The position numbers were made by a program, and so were the translations under genes. The notes beneath the pieces were generated by a model, which was given only the letters and a program-made list of their open reading frames with translations, made no database searches and was not told where the DNA came from. Positions 34,251 to 41,178 of a stretch of 64,000 bases of DNA are shown one piece after another. Source of the DNA: JAVVHH01 sp965199665 (lineage in GTDB: Bacteria; Pseudomonadota; Alphaproteobacteria; Acetobacterales; Acetobacteraceae); assembly GCA_965199665.1 (NCBI GenBank), contig OZ241208.1, positions 1,550,001-1,614,000 of the forward strand, given 5' to 3'. Each line of letters starts with the position of its first letter. The first letter of the stretch is position 1.

Positions 34251-35249
34251 TTAGCTGCTCAAACCATCCCGCACCGCGCGCGCCAGGAACGCAAGATCGT
34301 CCGCATCCGCATTCGGGTTGCCGGCCCGGTGGCCCCAGATGCTCGGGATCGGCCGGAGCTCGGCCGAGCGGAGAAACGGCAGCTCCGCCTCGTTGTCCGC
34401 CACGCGGAAATACAGGTCGGTCTCGCTCGGCAGCAGCGTGACGTCCGCCTCGATGCGCCGCAACGCCGTCTCGAGGTCGCCGCCATCCGCGATGTCCGCC
34501 TCGTGCCAGGCACAGGCTTGCGCGTACAGATTGGCCGCACGACGCGCCGCGAAGCGGTCCTGCCATTGCTCGCGGATGAACGTGTCGAGGTCGGGCGCGC
34601 CCAGCGCCGTCCGATACAGCCCGGCGCGGTAGAAATCCTGGCTGAGTCCCCAGCCGGCATAGATCGTGCCGAAGGCCCTCAGCGCCGCCACCGGCTCGCT
34701 CGAGAATCGCCCGCCGCCCCGATGCTCCGGCGCCGCTTCCAGCGTGCGCAGCAGCCCTTGCAGAAACACCTTGTTGTGGTCTGCCGTGCGGGCGCTGCCG
34801 CAGACCACGAAGGCATGCGCCACCATGGCCGGGAACAGCGACGCCCAGTGATACGCCTGGATGCCGCCCATGGAGAACCCGTACACCGCGGCCAGCCGCT
34901 CGACCCCGAAATGCTCCGTCACCAGCCGGTGCTGGGCCCGGACGTTGTCGGCCATCGTGACTAACGCCGGGTAGTCCGCCGTCTCCGCCGCGCCCGACGA
35001 GATCCCGTTGGAGAACATGTCGATCGCCAGGATGCAGTAGCGCGTCGGGTCCAGGATGGAGTCGGGCCCGATCAGCCACGCCATGTCGGCATGCTGGGCG
35101 CTGTAGCTGCTGGGATAGACGATCAGGTTGTCCCGCGCCGCGTTCAGCGCCCCGTGCCGCTCCCAGCCGATCTGCGCGCCGCGGATCGTGCCGCCGCGCT
35201 CGACCGCCAGATCGCCCAGCGCGAACGTGCCGCTCTCCCGCTCCCACAT
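34251..35249 (-). CDS. MetX-like alpha/beta fold acyltransferase or hydrolase
   Basis: 332 residues resembling homoserine O-acetyltransferases: an HGALNAARDNLIVYPSS strand, LDPTRYCILAID, and Ser126 as nucleophile in YGFSMGGIQAYHWA. It lacks the long conserved blocks of true MetX (the NGGTGP-type motif around the oxyanion region reads NGISSG), so the substrate probably differs from homoserine. It is the last gene of a minus-strand cluster with an AtzH-like protein and an amidase, which points to a shared catabolic task. The start at 35249 is two bases after the AtzH-like stop. Confidence 0.82.
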   Translation of the reverse strand: MWERESGTFALGDLAVERGGTIRGAQIGWERHGALNAARDNLIVYPSSYSAQHADMAWLIGPDSILDPTRYCILAIDMFSNGISSGAAETADYPALVTMADNVRAQHRLVTEHFGVERLAAVYGFSMGGIQAYHWASLFPAMVAHAFVVCGSARTADHNKVFLQGLLRTLEAAPEHRGGGRFSSEPVAALRAFGTIYAGWGLSQDFYRAGLYRTALGAPDLDTFIREQWQDRFAARRAANLYAQACAWHEADIADGGDLETALRRIEADVTLLPSETDLYFRVADNEAELPFLRSAELRPIPSIWGHRAGNPNADADDLAFLARAVRDGLSS

Positions 35250-35250
35250 G

Positions 35251-35643
35251 CTACCAGCCTCCCTCGGGCATCAGCGACACGTGCGCGGCGACGATTTTCC
35301 AGCCCTCGGCGAAGCGCACCCAGGTCTGGCTCTGCCGCCCGATGCCGTCGCGCCCGCGCGGGCGGTATTCGAGGTTGATCGTCGCCAGCTCGGCGCCGAG
35401 CGTCAGGATTTCCAGCCGGATCCTCTCGCCCTTGCTGCCACCAGGCGCGGCGGCCAGCCGCGACGCATGGATGGCGTCGAACCCGTAGCCGTTATCCTTC
35501 AGCGCGTAGCGGATCGTGTACGGGCTGTTCCAGAAACAATCGTCCAGCACGGCGACGTCCTTGTCGATCAGCGCCTGCTCGTAGCGTTCGAAGATCGCGG
35601 CGAGCTCGGCCACGATCTCGGGTCGGTTGGGCGTGGTGTCCAT
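35251..35643 (-). CDS. AtzH-like / HpxZ-like DUF3225 protein
   Basis: 130 residues with a nuclear-transport-factor-2-like cone fold. GRQSQTWVRFAEGWKIVAAHVS at the C-terminus is the DUF3225 signature, shared by HpxZ (oxalurate use) and AtzH (cyanuric-acid pathway). These proteins act next to amidases on carboxylated urea-like compounds. Of the two tandem ATGs, 35643 has GGAGG at four bases and is preferred over 35646; both overlap the amidase stop. It lies between the amidase and the MetX-like gene, so the three are coupled. Confidence 0.83.
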   Translation of the reverse strand: MDTTPNRPEIVAELAAIFERYEQALIDKDVAVLDDCFWNSPYTIRYALKDNGYGFDAIHASRLAAAPGGSKGERIRLEILTLGAELATINLEYRPRGRDGIGRQSQTWVRFAEGWKIVAAHVSLMPEGGW

Positions 35644-36812
35644 CATTCCTCCAGGGCGAGGGCGGTGCGCACCAGGACCGAGTCGGTCCCGCGCCCGCCG
35701 ATGATCGAGAGCCCTACCGGCAACCCGTCGACGGTGGCGCCCGGGATGCTGAGCTGCGGCACCCCCGTCAGCCCGCCCTGGCTGGTCAGGCACGCGATGC
35801 GCTCCCGCAGCGGGTTCAGCGCGGCGAGCGGCAGGCCCTTGGGTGGGGCAGGGAAGGGCGTCGTCGGCAGGCACAGGATCGTGCCGGGCGGCAGCAGATG
35901 CCGAAGCCGCGCCCGCGCTTCCTGCCGCATCAGCTCGGCCGCGCCCCGTTCCGCGTCCGTGAACATCGAGCCTTGCACCAGGCCACGCGCCACGTTGAAG
36001 GCGAGCCGCGGGTTGTATCCGTCGAGCCAAGGCTGGAAGGTCGCCCAGGCCTCGCTGCCTTGCAGCACGCGTTGGGCCCGCTGCCACACGGACAGTCCCG
36101 GTGGCGCCAGCGTCATCTCCTCGCACGTACCGATCAGCCCGGCGAGCCGGTCCACCAACGGCCGCAGCGCCGCCGCCACCGCCTCGTCCGCGAAGCCGAA
36201 CGCGTCCGTGGCCAAGAGCAGGCGCGTGGGCAGGGCAGGGCGCTCGGCGGCCCCGAGCAGTACGTCGGCCACGCGCGCGAACGTGGCGGCATCGCGCGCG
36301 AACCAGCCGCACGTATCCGATGACGGCGCCTGCACCGCGATGCCGGCGAAGTCGATCCGCCCATGGGTCGGCCGGATGCCATACAGCCCGCAGAAACTCG
36401 CCGGTACGCGAACGGAGCCGCCCGTATCGGTGCCGAGCGCGAAGTGGCACGCGCCGGCCGCCACTGCGGCAGCCGAGCCGCTGGAGGAGCCACCCGGGAC
36501 GCGATCGGGGGCGGCCGGGTTGCGCGGCGTACCGTCATGGGCGTTCTCGCCGAGGATGCCGAGCGAGACCTCGTCGGTGATCGTCTTGCCGATGATGGAC
36601 GCGCCGGCGTCGAGCAGAATTTGCACGGCGGTGGCGTGCCGCTCCGGCGTGCCGGCATAAGCGGGCCAGTCGGGGTTGCCGCCGCCGGTCGGCACGCCGG
36701 CCACGTCGATCAGGTCCTTGACGGCAAAACTCAGCCCGGCGAGCGGCCCGGACGCGGCGCCGGCGATCGACAGGCGCGGCCCGGGCAGGAAGGGGTCGAT
36801 CGAATGGGGCAT
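35643..36812 (-). CDS. Amidase-signature hydrolase
   Basis: 389 residues. The Ser-cisSer-Lys triad is Lys32 (FAVKDLID), Ser109 (GGSSSGS) and Ser133 (DTGGSVRVPA). The family hydrolyses amides such as indoleacetamide, allophanate or 1-carboxybiuret. It is shorter than AtzE or AtzF, lacking an extra C-terminal domain, so allophanate hydrolase is unlikely. Its neighbour is AtzH-like, but no small AtzG partner is present. An Lrp-type regulator lies just upstream in the same direction and may control the cluster. Confidence 0.9.
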   Translation of the reverse strand: MPHSIDPFLPGPRLSIAGAASGPLAGLSFAVKDLIDVAGVPTGGGNPDWPAYAGTPERHATAVQILLDAGASIIGKTITDEVSLGILGENAHDGTPRNPAAPDRVPGGSSSGSAAAVAAGACHFALGTDTGGSVRVPASFCGLYGIRPTHGRIDFAGIAVQAPSSDTCGWFARDAATFARVADVLLGAAERPALPTRLLLATDAFGFADEAVAAALRPLVDRLAGLIGTCEEMTLAPPGLSVWQRAQRVLQGSEAWATFQPWLDGYNPRLAFNVARGLVQGSMFTDAERGAAELMRQEARARLRHLLPPGTILCLPTTPFPAPPKGLPLAALNPLRERIACLTSQGGLTGVPQLSIPGATVDGLPVGLSIIGGRGTDSVLVRTALALEE

Positions 36813-36856
36813 GACCCGACTATAGGCGGGCGGCGACGGGGCGCTAGGCGACCTGG

Positions 36857-37324
36857 TCAGCCAGGCTCCTCGATCGGCAAGGCCGTCGTGTATTTCACCC
36901 GCTCCATGCTGAAACGGGAGCTGACGTTCTTGATCGGTACGGCGGCGATCAAGCGTTTGTAGAACGAATCGTAGGCGGCGATGTCGCGCGCGACCACCCG
37001 CAGCATGTAGTCGACGTCGCCCGCCATGCGGTGGACCTCCACCACTTCGGGGTAGCTCGAGACGGCCGCGGCGAAGCATTGCAGCCAGGCCGGCGAGTGG
37101 TCACCCGCCTCGATCGAGACGAACACCGTCAGGGCCAGCCCCAGCTTTTCCGGCGACAGCAGCGCGACGCGGCGTTCGATCACGCCCGTGGCCTCCAACC
37201 GCTGGATCCGCTTCCAGGCCGGGGTCTGCGACAGGTTCACCCGTTCCGCCAGCTGCGCGATGGACAGCGTGCTGTCTTCCTGCAGCAGCGCCAATAGCTT
37301 GCGATCCGTCTTGTCCATGCGCAT
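36857..37324 (-). CDS. Lrp/AsnC family transcriptional regulator
   Basis: 155 residues. The N-terminal winged helix (LSIAQLAERVNLSQTPAWKRIQRLEATGVI) binds DNA; the C-terminal RAM domain (from about 70) is the amino-acid sensing and oligomerising part. Such regulators respond to amino acids or related amides. Located 45 bases before the amidase gene on the same strand, it is a plausible local regulator of the amidase/AtzH/MetX-like cluster. ATG 37324 or 37318 are both possible. Confidence 0.93.
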   Translation of the reverse strand: MRMDKTDRKLLALLQEDSTLSIAQLAERVNLSQTPAWKRIQRLEATGVIERRVALLSPEKLGLALTVFVSIEAGDHSPAWLQCFAAAVSSYPEVVEVHRMAGDVDYMLRVVARDIAAYDSFYKRLIAAVPIKNVSSRFSMERVKYTTALPIEEPG

Positions 37325-37370
37325 CCCGACCCGGCGCTGCCACCGGACGGCGGCGACGCAGGATCCTGCT

Positions 37371-37661
37371 CTACCGTGTCGCGCGCAGCATGGAAACGGC
37401 CTGCGCCCGCCGCCCGGGCGCGCGCAGCCAACCCAAGAACCGCTCGCCCGCCGCCATGCCCGGCAGCTCGACCCAGCGATGCGCCATGTCGGCGGCCAGC
37501 ACGGTCAAGGCGGCGCCGGCGGCGTGCGCGGCCAACTCCGCGGCCGGGTCGGCGATCGCCCAGCGGCCGACGGTTCTGAAGATGACGAGCAGGATCAGGC
37601 TAACCAATCGGTCTCGCGCAATTGAGACATTAACGATTGGCTCACGAATGAGCAGACTCAG
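37371..37661 (-). pseudogene. Remnant of an acyltransferase-3 (OafA-type) membrane protein
   Basis: Downstream of prfC a minus-strand reading stretch gives LSLLIREPIVNVSIAR (compare the family's YSLYLLHEPI), a hydrophobic helix VSLILLVIFRTVGRWA, a second one, and the characteristic end HRWVELPGMAAGERFLGW. This is the last quarter of an acyltransferase-3 protein, which O-acylates surface sugars. The active-site histidine region and the first eight helices are absent, and the preceding sequence is prfC itself. It accounts for the 333-base gap between the Lrp gene and prfC. A 78-residue TTG-started ORF covers most of it. Confidence 0.5.
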
Positions 37662-39193
37662 GCGGCTATGACGCCGGCTTTGACGTCCTTGATGTCGCGG
37701 AAGCTCAAATCGTCGTTCATCTCCGCCGTGCGGCGCATCATGAAGGCGGAGGAGGCAAGGTAGACCGGGTCGCCGTCGACGTCGTCGGCGATGCTGGTGC
37801 GGTTCTCGCCCAGGAAGCGTGCGACCGCGGCCTTCTCGCCGCCGATCCAGCGCGCGAGCTGGTAGGGCACCGGCTCGAACCCGATCGCCACACCGTATTC
37901 GCCCTGCAGCCGCGCCTGCAACACGTCGAGCTGCAGGGTGCCGACCACGCCCACGATCGGTTGGCTGCCGTCCTGCGGCCGGAACAGCTGCACCACGCCT
38001 TCCTCCGCCAGCTCCTGAAGCGCCTGGCGTAATTTCTTGGCCTTCATCGCGTCATCGAGCCGGACCCGGCGAAGGATTTCCGGCGCGAAATACGGCACGC
38101 CGACAAAATTGAGCGTCTCGTCCTCCGTCAACGTGTCGCCGATCCGCAGCGTGCCGTGGTTGGGGATGCCGACCACGTCGCCGGCGAAGGCTTCCTCCGC
38201 GATCTGGCGGTCGCGGGCGAAGAAGAATTGCGGGGCATGCAGCGGAATCTGCTTGCCGGTGCGGACCTGGCGCAGCCGCATGCCGCGTTCGAGCCGGCCG
38301 GAGCAGACGCGGGCAAAGGCGATGCGGTCGCGGTGGTTGGGGTCCATGTTCGCCTGAATTTTGAACACCAGCGCGGTCAGCTTTTCTTCGGTGGCGTGCA
38401 CGACCCGGCTGTCGGCGGGCTGGTCGCGCGGCGGCGGGCCGAAGGCGACCAGGCTGTCGAGCAGGTCGGACACGCCGATCTCCTTGATGGCGCTGCCGAA
38501 GAACACCGGGGTGAGGGTGCCTTCCATGAAGGCGGCGCGGTCGAACTCCGGGAGCGCGGCCTGGACGAGTTCGAGTTCTTCGCCGAGTTGGATCATGCGC
38601 TCGTCGCTCTGGTCGAGCGGTTCGGTCAGATGCAGATCACGGGTGCGGACGTCGTAGGTGCCGGCGAAGGTGGAGGCGCGGCCGACTGGCCAGGTGACCG
38701 GGGCGGTGTCCAACGCGAGCGTATTGGCGACCTCGTCGACGATCTCGAACGGGTCGCGCGCCTCGCGGTCCATCTTGTTGATGAAGGTCAGGATCGGGAT
38801 GTCCCGCAGCCGGCAGATCTCGAACAGCTTGCGGGTCCGCGCCTCGATACCCTTGGCCGCATCGATGACCATCACGGCGGAGTCGACGGCGGTCAGGGTC
38901 CGGTAGGTGTCCTCGGAGAAATCCTCGTGGCCGGGCGTGTCCAGCAGGTTGAACACGCAGCCGCCGTATTCGAACGTCATCACCGAGGTAACGACCGAGA
39001 TGCCGCGATCGCGCTCGATGCCCATCCAGTCCGACCGGGTACGCCGCCGCTCGCCCTTGGCCCGCACGTTGCCCGCGAGCTGGATGGCGCCGCCGGCGCG
39101 CAGCAGGCGCTCGGTGAGCGTGGTCTTGCCGGCGTCCGGATGCGAGATGATCGCGAAGGTGCGACGACGATTGATCTCTTCCGTGGGCGTCAT
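37658..39193 (-). CDS. prfC: Peptide chain release factor 3
   Basis: 511-residue translational GTPase that recycles RF1/RF2 from the ribosome. The G1 loop is SHPDAGKTT (17-25), switch II DTPGHEDFSEDTY, G4 NKMDR. The RF3-specific domains follow, with the late GVVGTLQLDVLQARL segment. Eukaryote-like EF-G and LepA are excluded by the RF3 switch region and length. The gene lies downstream of rpsD but after a terminator, so it likely has its own promoter. Confidence 0.97.
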   Translation of the reverse strand: MTPTEEINRRRTFAIISHPDAGKTTLTERLLRAGGAIQLAGNVRAKGERRRTRSDWMGIERDRGISVVTSVMTFEYGGCVFNLLDTPGHEDFSEDTYRTLTAVDSAVMVIDAAKGIEARTRKLFEICRLRDIPILTFINKMDREARDPFEIVDEVANTLALDTAPVTWPVGRASTFAGTYDVRTRDLHLTEPLDQSDERMIQLGEELELVQAALPEFDRAAFMEGTLTPVFFGSAIKEIGVSDLLDSLVAFGPPPRDQPADSRVVHATEEKLTALVFKIQANMDPNHRDRIAFARVCSGRLERGMRLRQVRTGKQIPLHAPQFFFARDRQIAEEAFAGDVVGIPNHGTLRIGDTLTEDETLNFVGVPYFAPEILRRVRLDDAMKAKKLRQALQELAEEGVVQLFRPQDGSQPIVGVVGTLQLDVLQARLQGEYGVAIGFEPVPYQLARWIGGEKAAVARFLGENRTSIADDVDGDPVYLASSAFMMRRTAEMNDDLSFRDIKDVKAGVIAA

Positions 39194-39211
39194 GGCACGA
39201 GCCTATACAAC

Positions 39212-39241
39212 AAAAAACCCTCTCCCGGTGGCGGGAGAGGG
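39212..39241 (-). terminator. Rho-independent terminator of rpsD
   Basis: Read on the minus strand: a 10-bp stem (CCCTCTCCCG/CGGGAGAGGG at 39218-39241, GTGG loop) is followed by six Ts (39217-39212). A textbook intrinsic terminator about 45 bases after the rpsD stop. The stem belongs to the same repeat family as 29136-29156. Confidence 0.85.
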
Positions 39242-39257
39242 CAGGGTAAGGGTGGTC

Positions 39258-39275
39258 CTCTCCGCTTGTGGAGAG
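39258..39275. repeat. Second hairpin beside the rpsD terminator
   Basis: CTCTCC-GCTTGT-GGAGAG follows the main stem, giving a double-hairpin element (39218-39275). Paired stems rich in CTCTCC are seen as dispersed intergenic repeats in alphaproteobacteria. Confidence 0.5.
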
Positions 39276-39285
39276 AGTAAGTCGG

Positions 39286-39903
39286 TTACCGCGAGTAGAA
39301 CTCGACCACGAGGTTCGGTTCCATCGTCACCGGATACGGCACATCCGTCAGCTTCGGGGCGCGGGTGAAGCGGCCCTTCATCGCGCGGTGGTCGACCTCG
39401 ATGTATTCCGGCACGTCGCGCTCGCCGCTCTGCGCGCTGTCGAGCACGACGGCGAGCTGCTTGCTCTTCTCGCGCACTTCGATCTCGTCGCCATCCTTCA
39501 CGGAGAAGCTCGGGATGTTGACGCGCCTACCGTTGACCGTGATGTGCCCGTGGTTGACGAACTGGCGCGCGGCGAACGGCGTGATGGCGAACTTCATGCG
39601 GTATATCACCGCATCCAGCCGGCGCTCGAGCAGCTCGATCAGGTTCTCGGAGGTGTCGCCCTTACGGCGCACGGCCTCGTCGTAATACTTGCGGAACTGC
39701 TTCTCGCCGATGTTGCCGTAGTAGCCCTTCAGCTTCTGCTTCGCCATCAGCTGAATGCCGAAGTCGGTCGGCTTCTGCTTGCGGCGCTGCCCGTGCTGGC
39801 CGGGACCATACTCGCGCTTGTTGATCGGCGACTTCGCCCGGCCCCAGAGATTGACGCCGAGGCGGCGGTTGATCTTGTACTTGCTTTCAGCGCGCTTGGT
39901 CAT
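39286..39903 (-). CDS. rpsD: 30S ribosomal protein S4
   Basis: 205 residues, primary 16S rRNA-binding protein of the small subunit. The N-terminus TKRAESKYKINRRLGVNLWGRAKSP, the S4 RNA-binding fold (RRLDAVIYRMKFAIT, VNHGHITVNGRRVNIPS) and the C-terminal LVVEFYSR are all present. The Zn-finger cysteines of some S4 proteins are absent. It is monocistronic, away from the alpha operon, with a good TTGACA promoter upstream and an intrinsic terminator downstream. Confidence 0.98.
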   Translation of the reverse strand: MTKRAESKYKINRRLGVNLWGRAKSPINKREYGPGQHGQRRKQKPTDFGIQLMAKQKLKGYYGNIGEKQFRKYYDEAVRRKGDTSENLIELLERRLDAVIYRMKFAITPFAARQFVNHGHITVNGRRVNIPSFSVKDGDEIEVREKSKQLAVVLDSAQSGERDVPEYIEVDHRAMKGRFTRAPKLTDVPYPVTMEPNLVVEFYSR

Positions 39904-40029
39904 GCGCGGTCTCCATTCTGTCTGCCACGTCGGTCGAACCGGGGGGCTTGTTGCACCGGTAGTCCATCAATAGGCGATGGCGGGCGCACGCGCTCATTCG
40001 CGTGTCCACGTTCCCGGCAGTGTCGCAGC

Positions 40030-40058
40030 CTCTACCGGGCCGGGCCGGTGCTTGTCAA
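40030..40058 (-). promoter_or_regulatory. Candidate promoter of rpsD
   Basis: On the minus strand, a perfect -35 TTGACA (40058-40053), 17-18 bases, then GTAGAG/TAGAGG (about 40035-40029), some 125 bases before the rpsD ATG. The -10 box is weak. The long leader leaves room for S4 autoregulation, but I see no clear S4-binding pseudoknot. Confidence 0.4.
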
Positions 40059-40145
40059 TCGAACGGCGGGGCGGCGCGCCCGGCTCGCCATCCCGAGCCG
40101 GCGGACCGGCCCCACGGCCACCCTGGCCGATCCGTGCCGGGCCGC

Positions 40146-40151
40146 TATATA
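40146..40151 (+). promoter_or_regulatory. -10 element for a leaderless transcript
   Basis: TATATA ends six bases before the ATG at 40158, so transcription would begin at the start codon. The -35 region (CTGGCC around 40123-40128) is poor. Confidence 0.35.
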
Positions 40152-40157
40152 CGCTCC

Positions 40158-40370
40158 ATGATCACGCGCGGCGACATTCTCTGGCTCGGCATCGCGTCGG
40201 GCGTTTCCGGCGGATTGATCGGCGGCGGCATGTTGGGCGTCGGCATGACGTTGGCGCTGGAGGGGGCGCCGATCGGCATCGGGCTGATCTGCATCGGCGG
40301 TCCCGCCTCCGCGCTGATCGGCTGGCTCATGGCCCGGCGTCTCTCCAAGCAACTCACCAATCGGTCGTAG
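40158..40370 (+). CDS. Small membrane protein of unknown function
   Basis: 70 residues with two hydrophobic helices rich in Gly (GIASGVSGGLIGGGMLGVGMTLAL and GIGLICIGGPASALIGWLMA), separated by a short turn, and a basic C-terminus (RRLSKQLTNR). No known family. The ATG at 40158 has a TATATA box right in front and no Shine-Dalgarno sequence. The last 17 bases overlap the 3' end of the convergent methyltransferase gene. It could be spurious, but its amino-acid pattern is protein-like. Confidence 0.55.
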   Translation: MITRGDILWLGIASGVSGGLIGGGMLGVGMTLALEGAPIGIGLICIGGPASALIGWLMARRLSKQLTNRS

Positions 40371-41160
40371 GGGCCTCCGCCTCCAACCGCCCCAACTGCC
40401 GGCGCCCCAGCGCGAGCCCGGCGACGACGCCGTGAAGCGTACGGATCTCCTGCTCCGTGATCTCCCCGCGCTCGAACAGATGCCGCAGGTTGCGCACCAT
40501 GCCGGGTCGCTTGGGCGCGTTGCGGAGGAAGCCGCAAGCGTCGAGCTGGTCGATCAGGTGGTCCATCAACCCATCCAGTTCGCCCTTGGTCGCCACCCGC
40601 GTCTTGTGCGTCAGCAGATGGCGTGGCGCCGTGTCGTCCGCCGCGGTCCACCACTCGTAGGCCATGACCATCACGGCCTGCGCCAGGTTGAGCGAGTCGA
40701 AGGTCGGGTTGACGGGGTAGCGGATCCAGGTGTCGGCGGCGGCCATGTCGTCATTGTCGAGCCCGGTGCGCTCGGGGCCGAACAGGATGCCGCAGGCGAG
40801 GTCGCGGCTCGCCGCCTCTCGGATATCGACGGCGCCGGCGCGCGCGGTCATCACCGGCTTGATGATGTGCCGCGGGCGCGGGCAGGTGGCGTAGACGCGC
40901 TGCAGGTCGGCCACCGCGGCGGGCACGCTCTCATAGAGAGTGGCGGCTGCGAGGATCGCGTCGGCGCCGGAAGCGGTGCGCCAGGCCCGCTCCTGCGGCC
41001 AGCCGTCGCGCGGGGCGACCAGGCGGAGGTGGAACAGCCCGCCATTGGCCATGCAGCGGGCGACCGAGCCGATATTGTCGGCCAGTTGCGGGCGGACCAG
41101 GATGACGACCGGACTGCCGGGCAGCGGGTGGAGGTCGGCACCGCCGTCGCGCCCCGTCAT
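40354..41160 (-). CDS. TrmJ/RlmJ-type SPOUT RNA methyltransferase (TrmH family)
   Basis: 268 residues. The SPOUT fold is shown by VVILVRPQLADNIGSVARCMAN at the N-terminus and the knot-forming ILFGPERTGLDNDD and IRYPVNPTFDSLNLAQAV segments. TrmJ methylates the 2'-O of residue 32 in tRNAs, and this length with the C-terminal helical extension fits that assignment, but rRNA targets are possible. The start ATG 41160 lies inside a 14-base tandem duplication that also contains the cysS stop, so the real ancestral start was probably at 41174. Confidence 0.87.
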   Translation of the reverse strand: MTGRDGGADLHPLPGSPVVILVRPQLADNIGSVARCMANGGLFHLRLVAPRDGWPQERAWRTASGADAILAAATLYESVPAAVADLQRVYATCPRPRHIIKPVMTARAGAVDIREAASRDLACGILFGPERTGLDNDDMAAADTWIRYPVNPTFDSLNLAQAVMVMAYEWWTAADDTAPRHLLTHKTRVATKGELDGLMDHLIDQLDACGFLRNAPKRPGMVRNLRHLFERGEITEQEIRTLHGVVAGLALGRRQLGRLEAEAPTTDW

Positions 41161-41178
41161 GTGTGCCCCGTCATGTGC
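41151..41178 (-). repeat. 14-base tandem duplication at the cysS/trmJ junction
   Basis: GCCCCGTCATGTG repeats twice with a 14-base period (plus strand 41151-41163 and 41165-41177). On the minus strand each copy holds an ATGA. The upstream copy overlaps the cysS stop and would encode only MTGHT before stopping; the downstream copy gives the present start at 41160. Confidence 0.75.

Noticed and set aside
39904..40157. S4 autoregulatory pseudoknot in the rpsD leader
   Set aside because: Nothing resembling the known S4 target was recognised; only a promoter is supported.
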